Below, one piece after another: positions 1 to 6,474 of a stretch of 7,210 bases of DNA. The notes under the pieces are model-generated. The model ran no database searches, was not told the origin of the DNA, and was given only the letters and a program-made list of their open reading frames with translations. The position numbers and the translations under genes are program-made. This DNA comes from Alphaproteobacteria bacterium (GTDB lineage Bacteria > Pseudomonadota > Alphaproteobacteria > Rhodospirillales > Magnetospirillaceae). The stretch is taken from positions 1-7,210 of the forward strand of contig JADFZP010000055.1 in the NCBI GenBank assembly GCA_015232485.1. Reading direction: 5' to 3'. The number at the start of each line of letters is the position of its first letter. Positions within the stretch are counted from its first letter, which is position 1.

Positions 1-1331
1 GAATCGGCCATCAGGTTGCGAAGCCAGCCATCGGCGTATTCGGCCTCCATCTTGCGGTAGACGCGGGGAACCGGCTTGGGATCGGCCGGGGTGCCGAAGG
101 TCACCGGCGAGATGCCGCTGCCCTGCTTGACATAGACCCACTGGCCGCCGTCCACCCGGTACAGATGCACCACCGAGAAGCCCCAGTCGTGGGCCACCAC
201 GCTGTAGCAGGTGTTGGTGTAGATCGGCTCGGGCGCGGCCCGGCCGTTGAACCGGGCCACCAAGCTGGCGGCCACCACCTTGGCCTGGGAATTGGCCATG
301 TGCGCCGATTTGGGAAAGGCGTTGCCGCCCGCCACGTCGCCGCCGACGCAGGCGTCGCCGATCACGTAAATGTCCTTGTGCAGTGTGGATTCCATGGTCT
401 CGGGTTTGACCGGGCACCATCCGGCGGCGTTGGTCAGACCGGTGTCGGCGGCGATCGGCGCGGCGCGGTGCGGCGGAATGATGTTGACCACGTCGCCCGT
501 GAAATCCTCGAAATCGGTCTTGCAGGTCAGGGTATCGGGGATCACTTCCGAGACCGGCCCGTTGGCGCTGACCGGCATCCATTCGATCATGCCGCCCGGC
601 CCATAGCCATACAGCTCTTTCCAGGCCTGCTCGAACAGGCCCCGTTTGGAGAAGGTCTCGTTGGTATCGAGAATCAGCACCTTGGCGCGGGGCTTGCCGT
701 GGTGCTGACAATACATGGCCACCTGGGCGGCCCGCTCGTAGGGACCGGGCGGGCAGCGGAACGGCCCCTTGGGAACCACGATGATGAAGCGGCCGCCATC
801 GGGCATCGCCTCGAGCTGGCTGCGCAGCAGCGCCGTCTGCGGTCCGGCCTTCCAAGCGTGCGGCAGTCGGGTGTCGGACAATTCGGGGGTCAGTCCGGCG
901 ATGGTCGAGAAGTCGAAGCGGATGCCGGGCGACACGATCAGCGCGTCATAGTCGACGCGCATGCCGCCGGCCGTGGTCACCGACTTGGCGACCGGGTCGA
1001 TGGCGGTGACCTCGTCGTGAACCACCGCGACCCCGCGCGCCGCCAGCCGGTCGTAGCCGGTTTGCAGCGTGGCCATGTCGCGCACTCCCGAAATCACCTC
1101 GTTCGAGAGCGGGCACGACGTGTAAACCTTCTCGCGCTCGATCAGGGTGACCTGGATGGATGGGTCGAGCAAGCGCAGATAACGGGCGGCGGTGGCGCCG
1201 CCGAAGCCGCCGCCCACCACCACCACCCTGGCCTTGGTGCCGTCGGCGCGGGCCTTGGGGACGGATAGCAGGGCCGCGCCGCCGGCGGCCGAGATCATCG
1301 TGAGGAAGGCGCGGCGATCGAGAGACTGCAT
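1..1331 (-). CDS. fccB: Flavocytochrome c sulfide dehydrogenase, flavoprotein subunit (3' end cut by window edge)
   Basis: FAD-binding subunit of flavocytochrome c, which in the known family oxidises sulfide to sulfur/polysulfide in the periplasm and passes electrons to its haem subunit. Seen: the ATG at 1331 opens a twin-arginine signal (LDRRAFLT, residues 4-11, then a hydrophobic stretch to about 29), so export is by Tat with cofactor bound. A Rossmann FAD motif follows (VVVVGGGFGG, about 36-45). Then come PHAWKAG (about 157-163), FRCPPGPYE (C193) and NTCYS (C375). C193 and C375 match the redox disulfide pair of the family. A second nucleotide-site motif, YVIGDA, lies at about 322-327. 443 full codons are visible and the ADGW..N..AD tail resembles the usual C-terminus, so only a few residues are missing. 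The start lies 9 bp after the upstream cytochrome stop, with AGGGGGA as ribosome binding site. Family assignment is strong; sulfide as substrate is inferred. Confidence 0.93.
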   Translation of the reverse strand, partial: MQSLDRRAFLTMISAAGGAALLSVPKARADGTKARVVVVGGGFGGATAARYLRLLDPSIQVTLIEREKVYTSCPLSNEVISGVRDMATLQTGYDRLAARGVAVVHDEVTAIDPVAKSVTTAGGMRVDYDALIVSPGIRFDFSTIAGLTPELSDTRLPHAWKAGPQTALLRSQLEAMPDGGRFIIVVPKGPFRCPPGPYERAAQVAMYCQHHGKPRAKVLILDTNETFSKRGLFEQAWKELYGYGPGGMIEWMPVSANGPVSEVIPDTLTCKTDFEDFTGDVVNIIPPHRAAPIAADTGLTNAAGWCPVKPETMESTLHKDIYVIGDACVGGDVAGGNAFPKSAHMANSQAKVVAASLVARFNGRAAPEPIYTNTCYSVVAHDWGFSVVHLYRVDGGQWVYVKQGSGISPVTFGTPADPKPVPRVYRKMEAEYADGWLRNLMAD

Positions 1332-1340
1332 AACTTCCCC

Positions 1341-1913
1341 CTATCTTTTCTGAGCGCCGAACCAATGGACGGCGGCCGAGGCGTCCTCGGGCTTCACCTC
1401 GTCGACCGCCTTGCCCATCTGGCGATGGGGCATGGCGAGATCGGGGCTGCGGTACTTCTCAAGCTCGAGTTCCATGTATTTGGACCATTGCCCGTCGAGC
1501 GGCGGGGCGTCCCGGTCGGGATCGCCGCCGGTCATGCCGTGGCAGTCGGTGCAGGTGGTCCAGACCGCCCGCTTGCCCAGGGCCAGCAGCTCGGCCGGGG
1601 CCTGCTGGGGCACGGGCGTCCAGGGCTGGGCGGCGAACCAAGTGGCCAGCGCGTCGATCTCGTCATCGCTGAACCCCCGCACGATGCGGTTCATGGTGAC
1701 TGCGGCGCGTTGGCCGTATTTCCACTCCTTCATCACGCGGGCCAGGTAAGCCCTGGGCAGTCCGCCGATCGAGGGCATCGACGATCCGACGCTGACCCCG
1801 CCCAGGCCGTGGCAGCCGTTGCAGGTGCGGGCCAGCGTCTCGATATTGGTCTGGGCGAGGGCCGGACCGGACAACGCGCCGGTCAGGATCGCGGTCATCA
1901 GAACGTTGCGCAT
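1341..1913 (-). CDS. fccA: Diheme cytochrome c, FccA/cytochrome c4-like subunit
   Basis: Exported 190-residue diheme c-type cytochrome, likely the electron-accepting partner of the flavoprotein encoded next. Seen: a Sec signal peptide (about 1-20, ending GPALA before QTN) and two class I cytochrome domains, with haem sites CNGCH (31-35) and CTDCH (121-125). The first domain has MNRIVRGFSDDEIDALATWF, the cytochrome c4/FccA pattern in which the Met (M74) is the axial ligand. M161 or M166 is the likely ligand in the second domain. Length and two-domain layout fit the roughly 20-kDa diheme FccA of purple sulfur bacteria. The ATG at 1913 is preceded by GGGAGGAGAGG, 11 bp after the stop of the multiheme gene. 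The frame stays open far upstream through that gene, but the signal peptide and binding site fix this start. It could also be a generic cytochrome c4; adjacency to fccB favours FccA. Confidence 0.88.
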   Translation of the reverse strand: MRNVLMTAILTGALSGPALAQTNIETLARTCNGCHGLGGVSVGSSMPSIGGLPRAYLARVMKEWKYGQRAAVTMNRIVRGFSDDEIDALATWFAAQPWTPVPQQAPAELLALGKRAVWTTCTDCHGMTGGDPDRDAPPLDGQWSKYMELELEKYRSPDLAMPHRQMGKAVDEVKPEDASAAVHWFGAQKR

Positions 1914-1924
1914 CCTCTCCTCCC

Positions 1925-3868
1925 TCAATGCATCGTGGCGCGGCCGACCAGCACCAGCGTCAGCAGCGTCAGGCCGCTGACGATGAGCACGGTCGCCACG
2001 AAGCTGGACAGCATGTCCACGCGCCGCGAGATGCGCTTCACCAAGTGCTTGTCCAACTCGCCGCTGGCCACCATTCGCTCGTACTCGATGCGGTGGTCGT
2101 GCTTGTACTCGTCCAGAGGAATGGCGCCCGTGAAGATGGTGGTGCTCATCGGGAAGCGGCTGGGCCGGAAATGGACGTTGAAGAAGTGCACCGTGTTCAG
2201 GAACACGGTGGCCAGCAGCGCCTCTTCGGCATGCACCAGCGTCGCCACGTTGAACACCCATCCGGGCACCAGATGGCTGGTGAAGTTGGGGAAGAACATG
2301 ATCAGACCGGACACGCCGATGATCATGGCGCCCCAGAACGGCGCCCAGTAATCGAACTTCTGCCAGTACGTCCAGCGGTCGAATTCCGGCCGCGGGCTGA
2401 GGCCGAAGAACCAGCGGAACATGCCGATCACATCGCGCAGGTCCTTCCAGTTGGGCAGCAGGGACCGGCTGCCGAACCATTTGAAGCTGGCGCGGTTGCG
2501 CCAGATGTTGGCGCCCGCGACCCAGAGATGGAAGAAGAAGATGGATATCCAGGTGACCGCCGCGACGCGGTGGATGATCGCCTCGACACGCGGGCCGCCG
2601 ATGAAGTCGACCACCGCCTTGGCCCAGTCGGTGTGGGCGAACAAGAGGCTGGTGCCGGTCAGCGCCAGAACCATGGTGCTGATCGCGAACAGCATGTGAA
2701 TCCAGCGCCACGTCGCGTCGAAGCGGCGGACATAGACGGTTTCCGGCTGGTCCAGGTTCTCGAAATGGCCGATGCCCTGGCGCCGGTCCATCAACTCGCG
2801 GTACAGCCACAGCAGCACATGGCCCCAGAACAGCGCCATCACGCCGATGACCAGAACCTGCATGAACAGCTTGGCCAAGTACAGCACGGGATATTTGGCG
2901 AAGTCGTCGGGATCGCCATGGGCCAGAAAGCTCGCGAAGCCCACCCCGGCATCTTCGTGGCACGAATTGCAGGTCTTCAGCCGGTTGTCGGCGTGGACTT
3001 TCGAGGTGGGGTCGTCGTCCTTGGCGATGCCGTGGCCGCCATGGCAGTCGAAGCACTTGGCGGCGTTGGTGTAGCCCAGCCGGGTGACTTGACCGTGATA
3101 GGTTCCCAGATAGGTCCGCTGGGCGTCCTTGTGGCACGAGCCGCAATTCTCGGCCAGCCGCAGCTTGGCGGGGTCCGATTTGGGCTGGCCGATGTCGTGG
3201 GGCGTGTGGCAGTCCGAGCAGACCGCCGACTTGGCGTCCTTCTTCTCGGTGATCGCCTTGCCATGGACCGAGGCCAGATAGTCCCGCTTCTGCTTCTCGT
3301 GGCAGGTGCCGCACACCTCGGGATTCTTCAGGCGGTGTTCGGCGCGCTGGGCCGCGTCGGGGGCGCCGACATTGTGCCCCTCGTGGCAGTCGTGGCAGGC
3401 GGCGGCGACCCGCGACTGGTTGGTGGCGGCGGGCTTGGCGTGGACCGAGTGAAGATAGAGGTCCGACTGTTCGGCCACCTTGGCCAGGCGACTCCGCCCG
3501 GCATCCGGGGTGCCCTTCAGCTTCTCCCACTCCGTCGCGTGGCACGAGACGCAGCCGATGCTCATCGAAAGCGGCTTGTCGTGGGGCAGCTTGGCTATGT
3601 CGCTGTGACATCCCACGCACGACACCTTGGCGTGGACGCTGCGCTCGATGACCGTCTTGTCGATGAAGATTTCGTGACGGCTGCCGTCCGGCCGCACCAC
3701 GAACTTCTCGTCATGGTCGGCGTGGCAGCGCAGGCACCGGGCATTGTCGAGCGGCGGCGGTTGCTCGACGTCGACCGCCGCCTGATTCTCGGCCATCGCC
3801 GTCGCGGCGAACGGCAGCGACAGGACCGCCAACAGCAGTCCCACGACGACGGATCTGGCAATCGCCAT
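1925..3868 (-). CDS. Nonaheme cytochrome c fused to a membrane cytochrome b (b561/formate dehydrogenase gamma-like)
   Basis: Predicted quinone-linked electron conduit of 647 residues. Seen: a Sec signal (1-26, ending AMA before EN), then a periplasmic domain to about 320 with nine CXXCH haem sites starting at C45, C84, C106, C158, C186, C217, C242, C272 and C300. Extra histidines outside these motifs (for example H79, H143, H202, H258, H165, H224, H279) suit bis-His ligation. The C-terminal half has about six membrane helices (near 327-356, 388-411, 431-452, 508-528, 536-562, 619-642). The central four resemble the cytochrome b of formate dehydrogenase gamma/Ni-Fe hydrogenase/b561 proteins, with H391, H433 or H447, H546 and H561 as candidate b-haem ligands. 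The ATG at 3868 was chosen over in-frame upstream extension because it begins a clean signal peptide and follows AGAGGGGGA. First gene of the operon with fccA and fccB. The architecture is clear; partner and direction of electron flow are inferred. Confidence 0.88.
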   Translation of the reverse strand: MAIARSVVVGLLLAVLSLPFAATAMAENQAAVDVEQPPPLDNARCLRCHADHDEKFVVRPDGSRHEIFIDKTVIERSVHAKVSCVGCHSDIAKLPHDKPLSMSIGCVSCHATEWEKLKGTPDAGRSRLAKVAEQSDLYLHSVHAKPAATNQSRVAAACHDCHEGHNVGAPDAAQRAEHRLKNPEVCGTCHEKQKRDYLASVHGKAITEKKDAKSAVCSDCHTPHDIGQPKSDPAKLRLAENCGSCHKDAQRTYLGTYHGQVTRLGYTNAAKCFDCHGGHGIAKDDDPTSKVHADNRLKTCNSCHEDAGVGFASFLAHGDPDDFAKYPVLYLAKLFMQVLVIGVMALFWGHVLLWLYRELMDRRQGIGHFENLDQPETVYVRRFDATWRWIHMLFAISTMVLALTGTSLLFAHTDWAKAVVDFIGGPRVEAIIHRVAAVTWISIFFFHLWVAGANIWRNRASFKWFGSRSLLPNWKDLRDVIGMFRWFFGLSPRPEFDRWTYWQKFDYWAPFWGAMIIGVSGLIMFFPNFTSHLVPGWVFNVATLVHAEEALLATVFLNTVHFFNVHFRPSRFPMSTTIFTGAIPLDEYKHDHRIEYERMVASGELDKHLVKRISRRVDMLSSFVATVLIVSGLTLLTLVLVGRATMH

Positions 3869-4070
3869 GATGTTCCCCCTCTCCCCCCTGGCGGGAGGTC
3901 GACTTTTTTGTCGGCGGACCGCAATGCCCGCCTCTGACCGATATATTAGATGTTCTTCATAAGGTATGGAAGGGCCGAAGCGTCTTAGGATTGTCTCAGT
4001 TCGCCGATTGAGCCCCGGAACACCCTCGGCCACGCCGCCGTTCTCCCACCGGAACCGAGGAGTCGACGGC
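3869..4070. promoter_or_regulatory. Divergent intergenic region, probable promoter of the cytochrome operon
   Basis: This 202-bp gap separates the minus-strand cytochrome operon from the plus-strand DUF2934 gene. It holds the clearest AT-rich island in the vicinity, around 3940-3965. On the minus strand this gives TAATAT as a candidate -10, with only a weak TTCCAT at 17 bp as -35, so the promoter call is tentative. In the leader of the multiheme gene, CTCCC (3881-3885) and GGGAG (3893-3897) can pair as a short hairpin whose edge touches the ribosome binding site. A run of six T (plus strand) lies nearby at about 3903-3908. I found no convincing FNR/CRP-type or other named operator palindrome. 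Confidence 0.35.
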
Positions 4071-4262
4071 ATGGACGAGCTTGAAGACCGCATCCGCCAG
4101 CGCGCTTATGAGTTGTGGGAACAGGAGGGCCGGCCCGAAGGCCGCGCCCTCCAGCACTGGGACCAAGCGGCCCGCGAGGTGCTTGGCGAGACGACGGATC
4201 GCCGCGAAGGCGAGCCGGTCACCAGGCCGAGTCCGCCACATAGGGGCGAGTCCACAGGGTGA
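4071..4262 (+). CDS. Small DUF2934 domain protein
   Basis: A 63-residue soluble, charged protein. Residues about 5-40 match the DUF2934 pattern: an RAYELWEQEGRPEGRALQHW core followed by a helix with A..E.L. This family is common in alphaproteobacteria and cyanobacteria and has no established function. The remaining 20 or so residues are Pro/Arg/Glu-rich and probably disordered. The ATG at 4071 was chosen because GAGGAG sits 8 bp upstream (4057-4062) and the domain begins at once. The frame is open further up to 3966, but that stretch looks non-coding. Transcribed away from the cytochrome operon, it ends inside the 3' end of the convergent protoglobin gene. No link to its neighbours can be argued beyond position. 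Confidence 0.8.
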   Translation: MDELEDRIRQRAYELWEQEGRPEGRALQHWDQAAREVLGETTDRREGEPVTRPSPPHRGESTG

Positions 4263-4806
4263 CCGACAGCAGCGCCGCCTTGCACCAGGCGCGATGCATG
4301 GCCTCGACCTCCTCGGCCGCCGCCCCGCTCTCGACGAGGAACGGCTTGACCCGGTCATTGACCACGGCGGTGAAGGCGATCAGGTAGCGGAGCGGGATAT
4401 GGCCGACCGCCGCCGCCGCGTCGGCCTTGTTCTTGGCGAGATGCGTATGGCGGGCGCCGATCTCGTGCTGATAATCGAGCCAGGGCTGGTCCCACGGGCG
4501 GAAGCACAGGTCGTCGATCCAGCGCTTGAAGCGCTCCCTGACCCTGACCCGGTACCGGTCGTCGATCACCCCCTCGGCCGAGGCGTAGGCGGCGAGGAGA
4601 TGGGGAACGGCGGCGACCGCCTGCCGCCAGGAGTCGACGACCACGTCGGCGCGGGGGGACAGGATCCGGCCGGCGCGGCGCAGCGCCGCCATGTCCTCGT
4701 CATCAAGGCCGACCGCCTGCTTCAGCCGCGCCAGGTCCTCGATCGTCACCGGCGAAGGCGGCAGCGAGGGGTCGCCGTAGGCGTAGCCGGAAAGAGTGTC
4801 GTCCAT
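4219..4806 (-). CDS. Protoglobin (single-domain haem globin of the globin-coupled sensor lineage)
   Basis: A 195-residue cytoplasmic haem protein predicted to bind diatomic gases (O2, CO, NO). Family hallmarks are seen throughout: GYAYGDPSLPPSPVTIEDL at 7-25, VPHLLAAY near 67-74, RERFKRWIDDLC to 101, then WLDYQHEIGARH (109-120), IPLRYL (137-142) and a closing LWTRPYV. By alignment from memory with Methanosarcina acetivorans protoglobin, which has the same length, H120 is the proximal (F8) haem ligand, and W60, F93 and C101 are kept. The distal B10 Tyr61 is replaced by Arg (DSWRQ). There is no signalling domain, so it is not a full sensor. The start at 4806 fits the family N-terminus; GGAG lies upstream. 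It is divergent from the MocR-type gene and overlaps the DUF2934 gene by 44 bp tail to tail. Physiological role (NO/O2 handling or sensing with a separate partner) is unknown. Confidence 0.92.
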   Translation of the reverse strand: MDDTLSGYAYGDPSLPPSPVTIEDLARLKQAVGLDDEDMAALRRAGRILSPRADVVVDSWRQAVAAVPHLLAAYASAEGVIDDRYRVRVRERFKRWIDDLCFRPWDQPWLDYQHEIGARHTHLAKNKADAAAAVGHIPLRYLIAFTAVVNDRVKPFLVESGAAAEEVEAMHRAWCKAALLSVTLWTRPYVADSAW

Positions 4807-5002
4807 CGGAGGCTCCGATCCTGTGGTTGCGGAATGGGGACCATCTTGCCCGCCGGGGGCTTGCGCGGAAAGACGCGGACCGGCGGAAATTGGAGCGAAC
4901 AGTCACCGTCCACCACCCAACTGTATCCTTCCGTCGTCGGCGGAACTGACCCTGTCCCCAATGGCCGGAACGATGCACAATGAGGACCGGGAGGGTCGCA
5001 CC
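4807..5002. promoter_or_regulatory. Divergent intergenic region between protoglobin and MocR-type gene
   Basis: This 196-bp region should carry the promoters of both divergent genes. MocR-type regulators often control a divergent neighbour, so it is also where an operator would be expected. The only AT-leaning element I can point to is CAACTGTATCC (4918-4928), a possible -10 or half-operator. No second copy giving a direct repeat was found. On the plus strand GGGAGGG (4988-4994) lies 8 bp before a GTG at 5003 and supports that codon as the start of the MocR-type gene. ATGs at 4961 and 4973 are in the same frame and remain possible starts. Confidence 0.35.
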
Positions 5003-6458
5003 GTGCAATCGCAACGTCGCCGCGTCGCCGGCGAGCCTTATCTCTACGAGGCGGTCGTCGACAAGATCGCGCACATGATCACCGGGGGGACGTTCCGCTG
5101 CGGCGAGCGCATCCCGTCGATCCGGGCGATGAGCGACCGCCTGCGGGTCAGCGTCAACACGGTGGCCGCCGCCTATGTGCGGCTTGAGGACCGGGGTTTG
5201 GTCGAGGCCAGGCCGCAATCGGGGTTCTACGTTCTTCCCTTCGAGGCCGCGCCGCTGGTGGCGGAGGCGCGCCGGCGCCCCGGACGAGGTGTCGGCCAAG
5301 GAGGTGGCGATCGCCGCCGGGGCGATGGCGATCATCCGCCGCCTGTCCGATCCGTCGCTGGTCCCGCTGGCGACCGGGGCTCCCAATTCGGCCTTGCTGC
5401 CGCATCGCAAGCTGAACGCCCTGCTGGCCGCCGAGGTCAGGAAGCGCCCGGTGGAGAGCACGTCCTACGGCTCGCCGCGCGGCAGCAAGCATCTGCGCCA
5501 GCAAATATCCCGGCGCCTCCTGACCGCGGGGTGTTCGGTGACGCCCGAGGAGATCACCGTCACCTGCGGCTGCGTCGAAGCGGTAACCCTGGCCTTGCGG
5601 GCGACCTGCCGGCCGGGGGACGCGGTGGCGATCGGCTCGCCGGTCTATTACACCTTCCTCAACGCCATTCGGCAGTTGGGCCTCAAGCTGGTGGAAATCC
5701 CCACGCACCCGGGCGAGGGCCTCGATCTCGACGTTCTGCGCTTCGCCCTTCGCCACGCGCCGGTCAGGGCCGTGGTGGCCATCCTCAATTTCGACAATCC
5801 GCTGGGCTGCGTGATGCCCGACGCCAACAAGCGGCGGCTGGTCGAGTTGCTGGCCGCCGACGGGATTCCGTTGATCGAGGACGACGTCTACGCCGAGCTG
5901 GGGTTTTCGGCCGGCCGTCCGACCTCGGCCAAGGCCTATGATCGCGCCGGCCTGGTGCTCCATTGCGCGTCGGTGTCCAAGACCCTGGCACCGGGATACC
6001 GGGTGGGATGGATCGTCGCCGGCCGTTTCCAGGCCGAGGTCGAGGCCCTCAAGGCCCTCACCAACATCGCCACCCCGTCGCCGACCCAACTGGCGGTCGC
6101 CGAATTCCTCGCCACCGGGGGCTACGATCGTCACCTGCGCGGGTTGCGGCGCGTCTATGCCGCCCAGGCGGCGCGGATGCGGGCGGCGGTGGCGCGACAC
6201 TTCCCTCCGGGAACCCGGATCAGTCAGCCGGCCGGCGGCTCGGTCCTGTGGGTCGAGATGCCCGCCGGGGTCGACTCCCTCGACCTGTATGCGGAAGCGC
6301 TGGGGGCCGGCATCGCCGTGGTGCCGGGACCGCTGTTCACCGTCGGAGACGACTACCGCAACTGCCTGAGATTGAGCGCGTCGGCCTGGACGCCGCGGAT
6401 CGAGGCGGCGGTCGCCGCGCTCGGGGCGATGGCGCGCGGTCCGGCGCCGCCACCGTAA
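5003..6458 (+). pseudogene. MocR-type regulator: GntR winged helix plus PLP aminotransferase-like domain, frameshifted in the linker
   Basis: One gene split over two frames. The 5' part (GTG 5003 to about 5281) encodes a GntR winged helix: YEAVVDKIAHMI, then ERIPSIRAMSDRLRVSVNTV and AYVRLEDRGLVEARPQSGFYVL. After a +1 shift near 5268-5285 the frame with low codon positions divisible by three continues to TAA at 6456-6458. It encodes a type I fold aminotransferase domain: LATGAPN, SYGSPRGSKHLR, NFDNPLGCVMP, IEDDVYAEL, SVSKTLAPGYRVGW (Schiff-base lysine codon 5979-5981) and CLRLSAS with the carboxylate-binding Arg. The rejoined length of roughly 480 residues fits MocR proteins, which use PLP as effector and usually regulate amino-acid or PLP-related genes. 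Both halves are otherwise intact with no stops, so the break is recent or a sequence error. If expressed as is, only the DNA-binding half would be correct. It could alternatively start at ATG 4973. Confidence 0.85.
5268..5285 (+). other. Frameshift site in the MocR-type gene
   Basis: Coding sense passes here from the winged-helix frame (PLVAEARRR) to the aminotransferase frame (GAPDEVSAKE). Removing one base, for example one C from CCCC at 5278-5281, would join the two as ...RRRPDEVSAKE. The site lies in the flexible linker between the domains, in a low-complexity GC-rich stretch, where sequencing or assembly errors and slippage are both likely. Confidence 0.8.
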
Positions 6459-6474
6459 TTCCCCAGGGCATGGA

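Noticed and set aside
165..1268. 367-codon open frame on the plus strand
   Set aside because: It lies antisense to fccB, is rich in Gly/His/Arg with no domain, and is the usual shadow of a GC-rich gene.
1914..3620. Upstream extension of the diheme cytochrome frame to a 759-residue protein
   Set aside because: The added part is Arg/Pro/Gly-rich shadow of the multiheme gene; the signal peptide and ribosome binding site at 1913 mark the real start.
3881..3908. Rho-independent terminator (short hairpin and six T on the plus strand)
   Set aside because: No plus-strand gene ends here, the stem is only about 5 bp, and the T run is not directly after it.
1928..3937. 669-codon open frame on the plus strand
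   Set aside because: Antisense mirror of the multiheme/cytochrome b gene with low-complexity composition; the minus-strand frame has nine haem motifs and membrane helices.
3869..4093. N-terminal extension of the multiheme protein
   Set aside because: The extension has no domain and would bury a clean signal peptide; a strong ribosome binding site precedes the ATG at 3868.
5276..5285. Programmed +1 frameshift
   Set aside because: There is no stop codon or known shift signal in the zero frame near the site; an indel or sequencing error explains it more simply.
5154..6200. 348-codon minus-strand open frame across the MocR-type gene
   Set aside because: Gly/Arg-rich shadow with no recognisable motif, opposite a well-supported aminotransferase domain.
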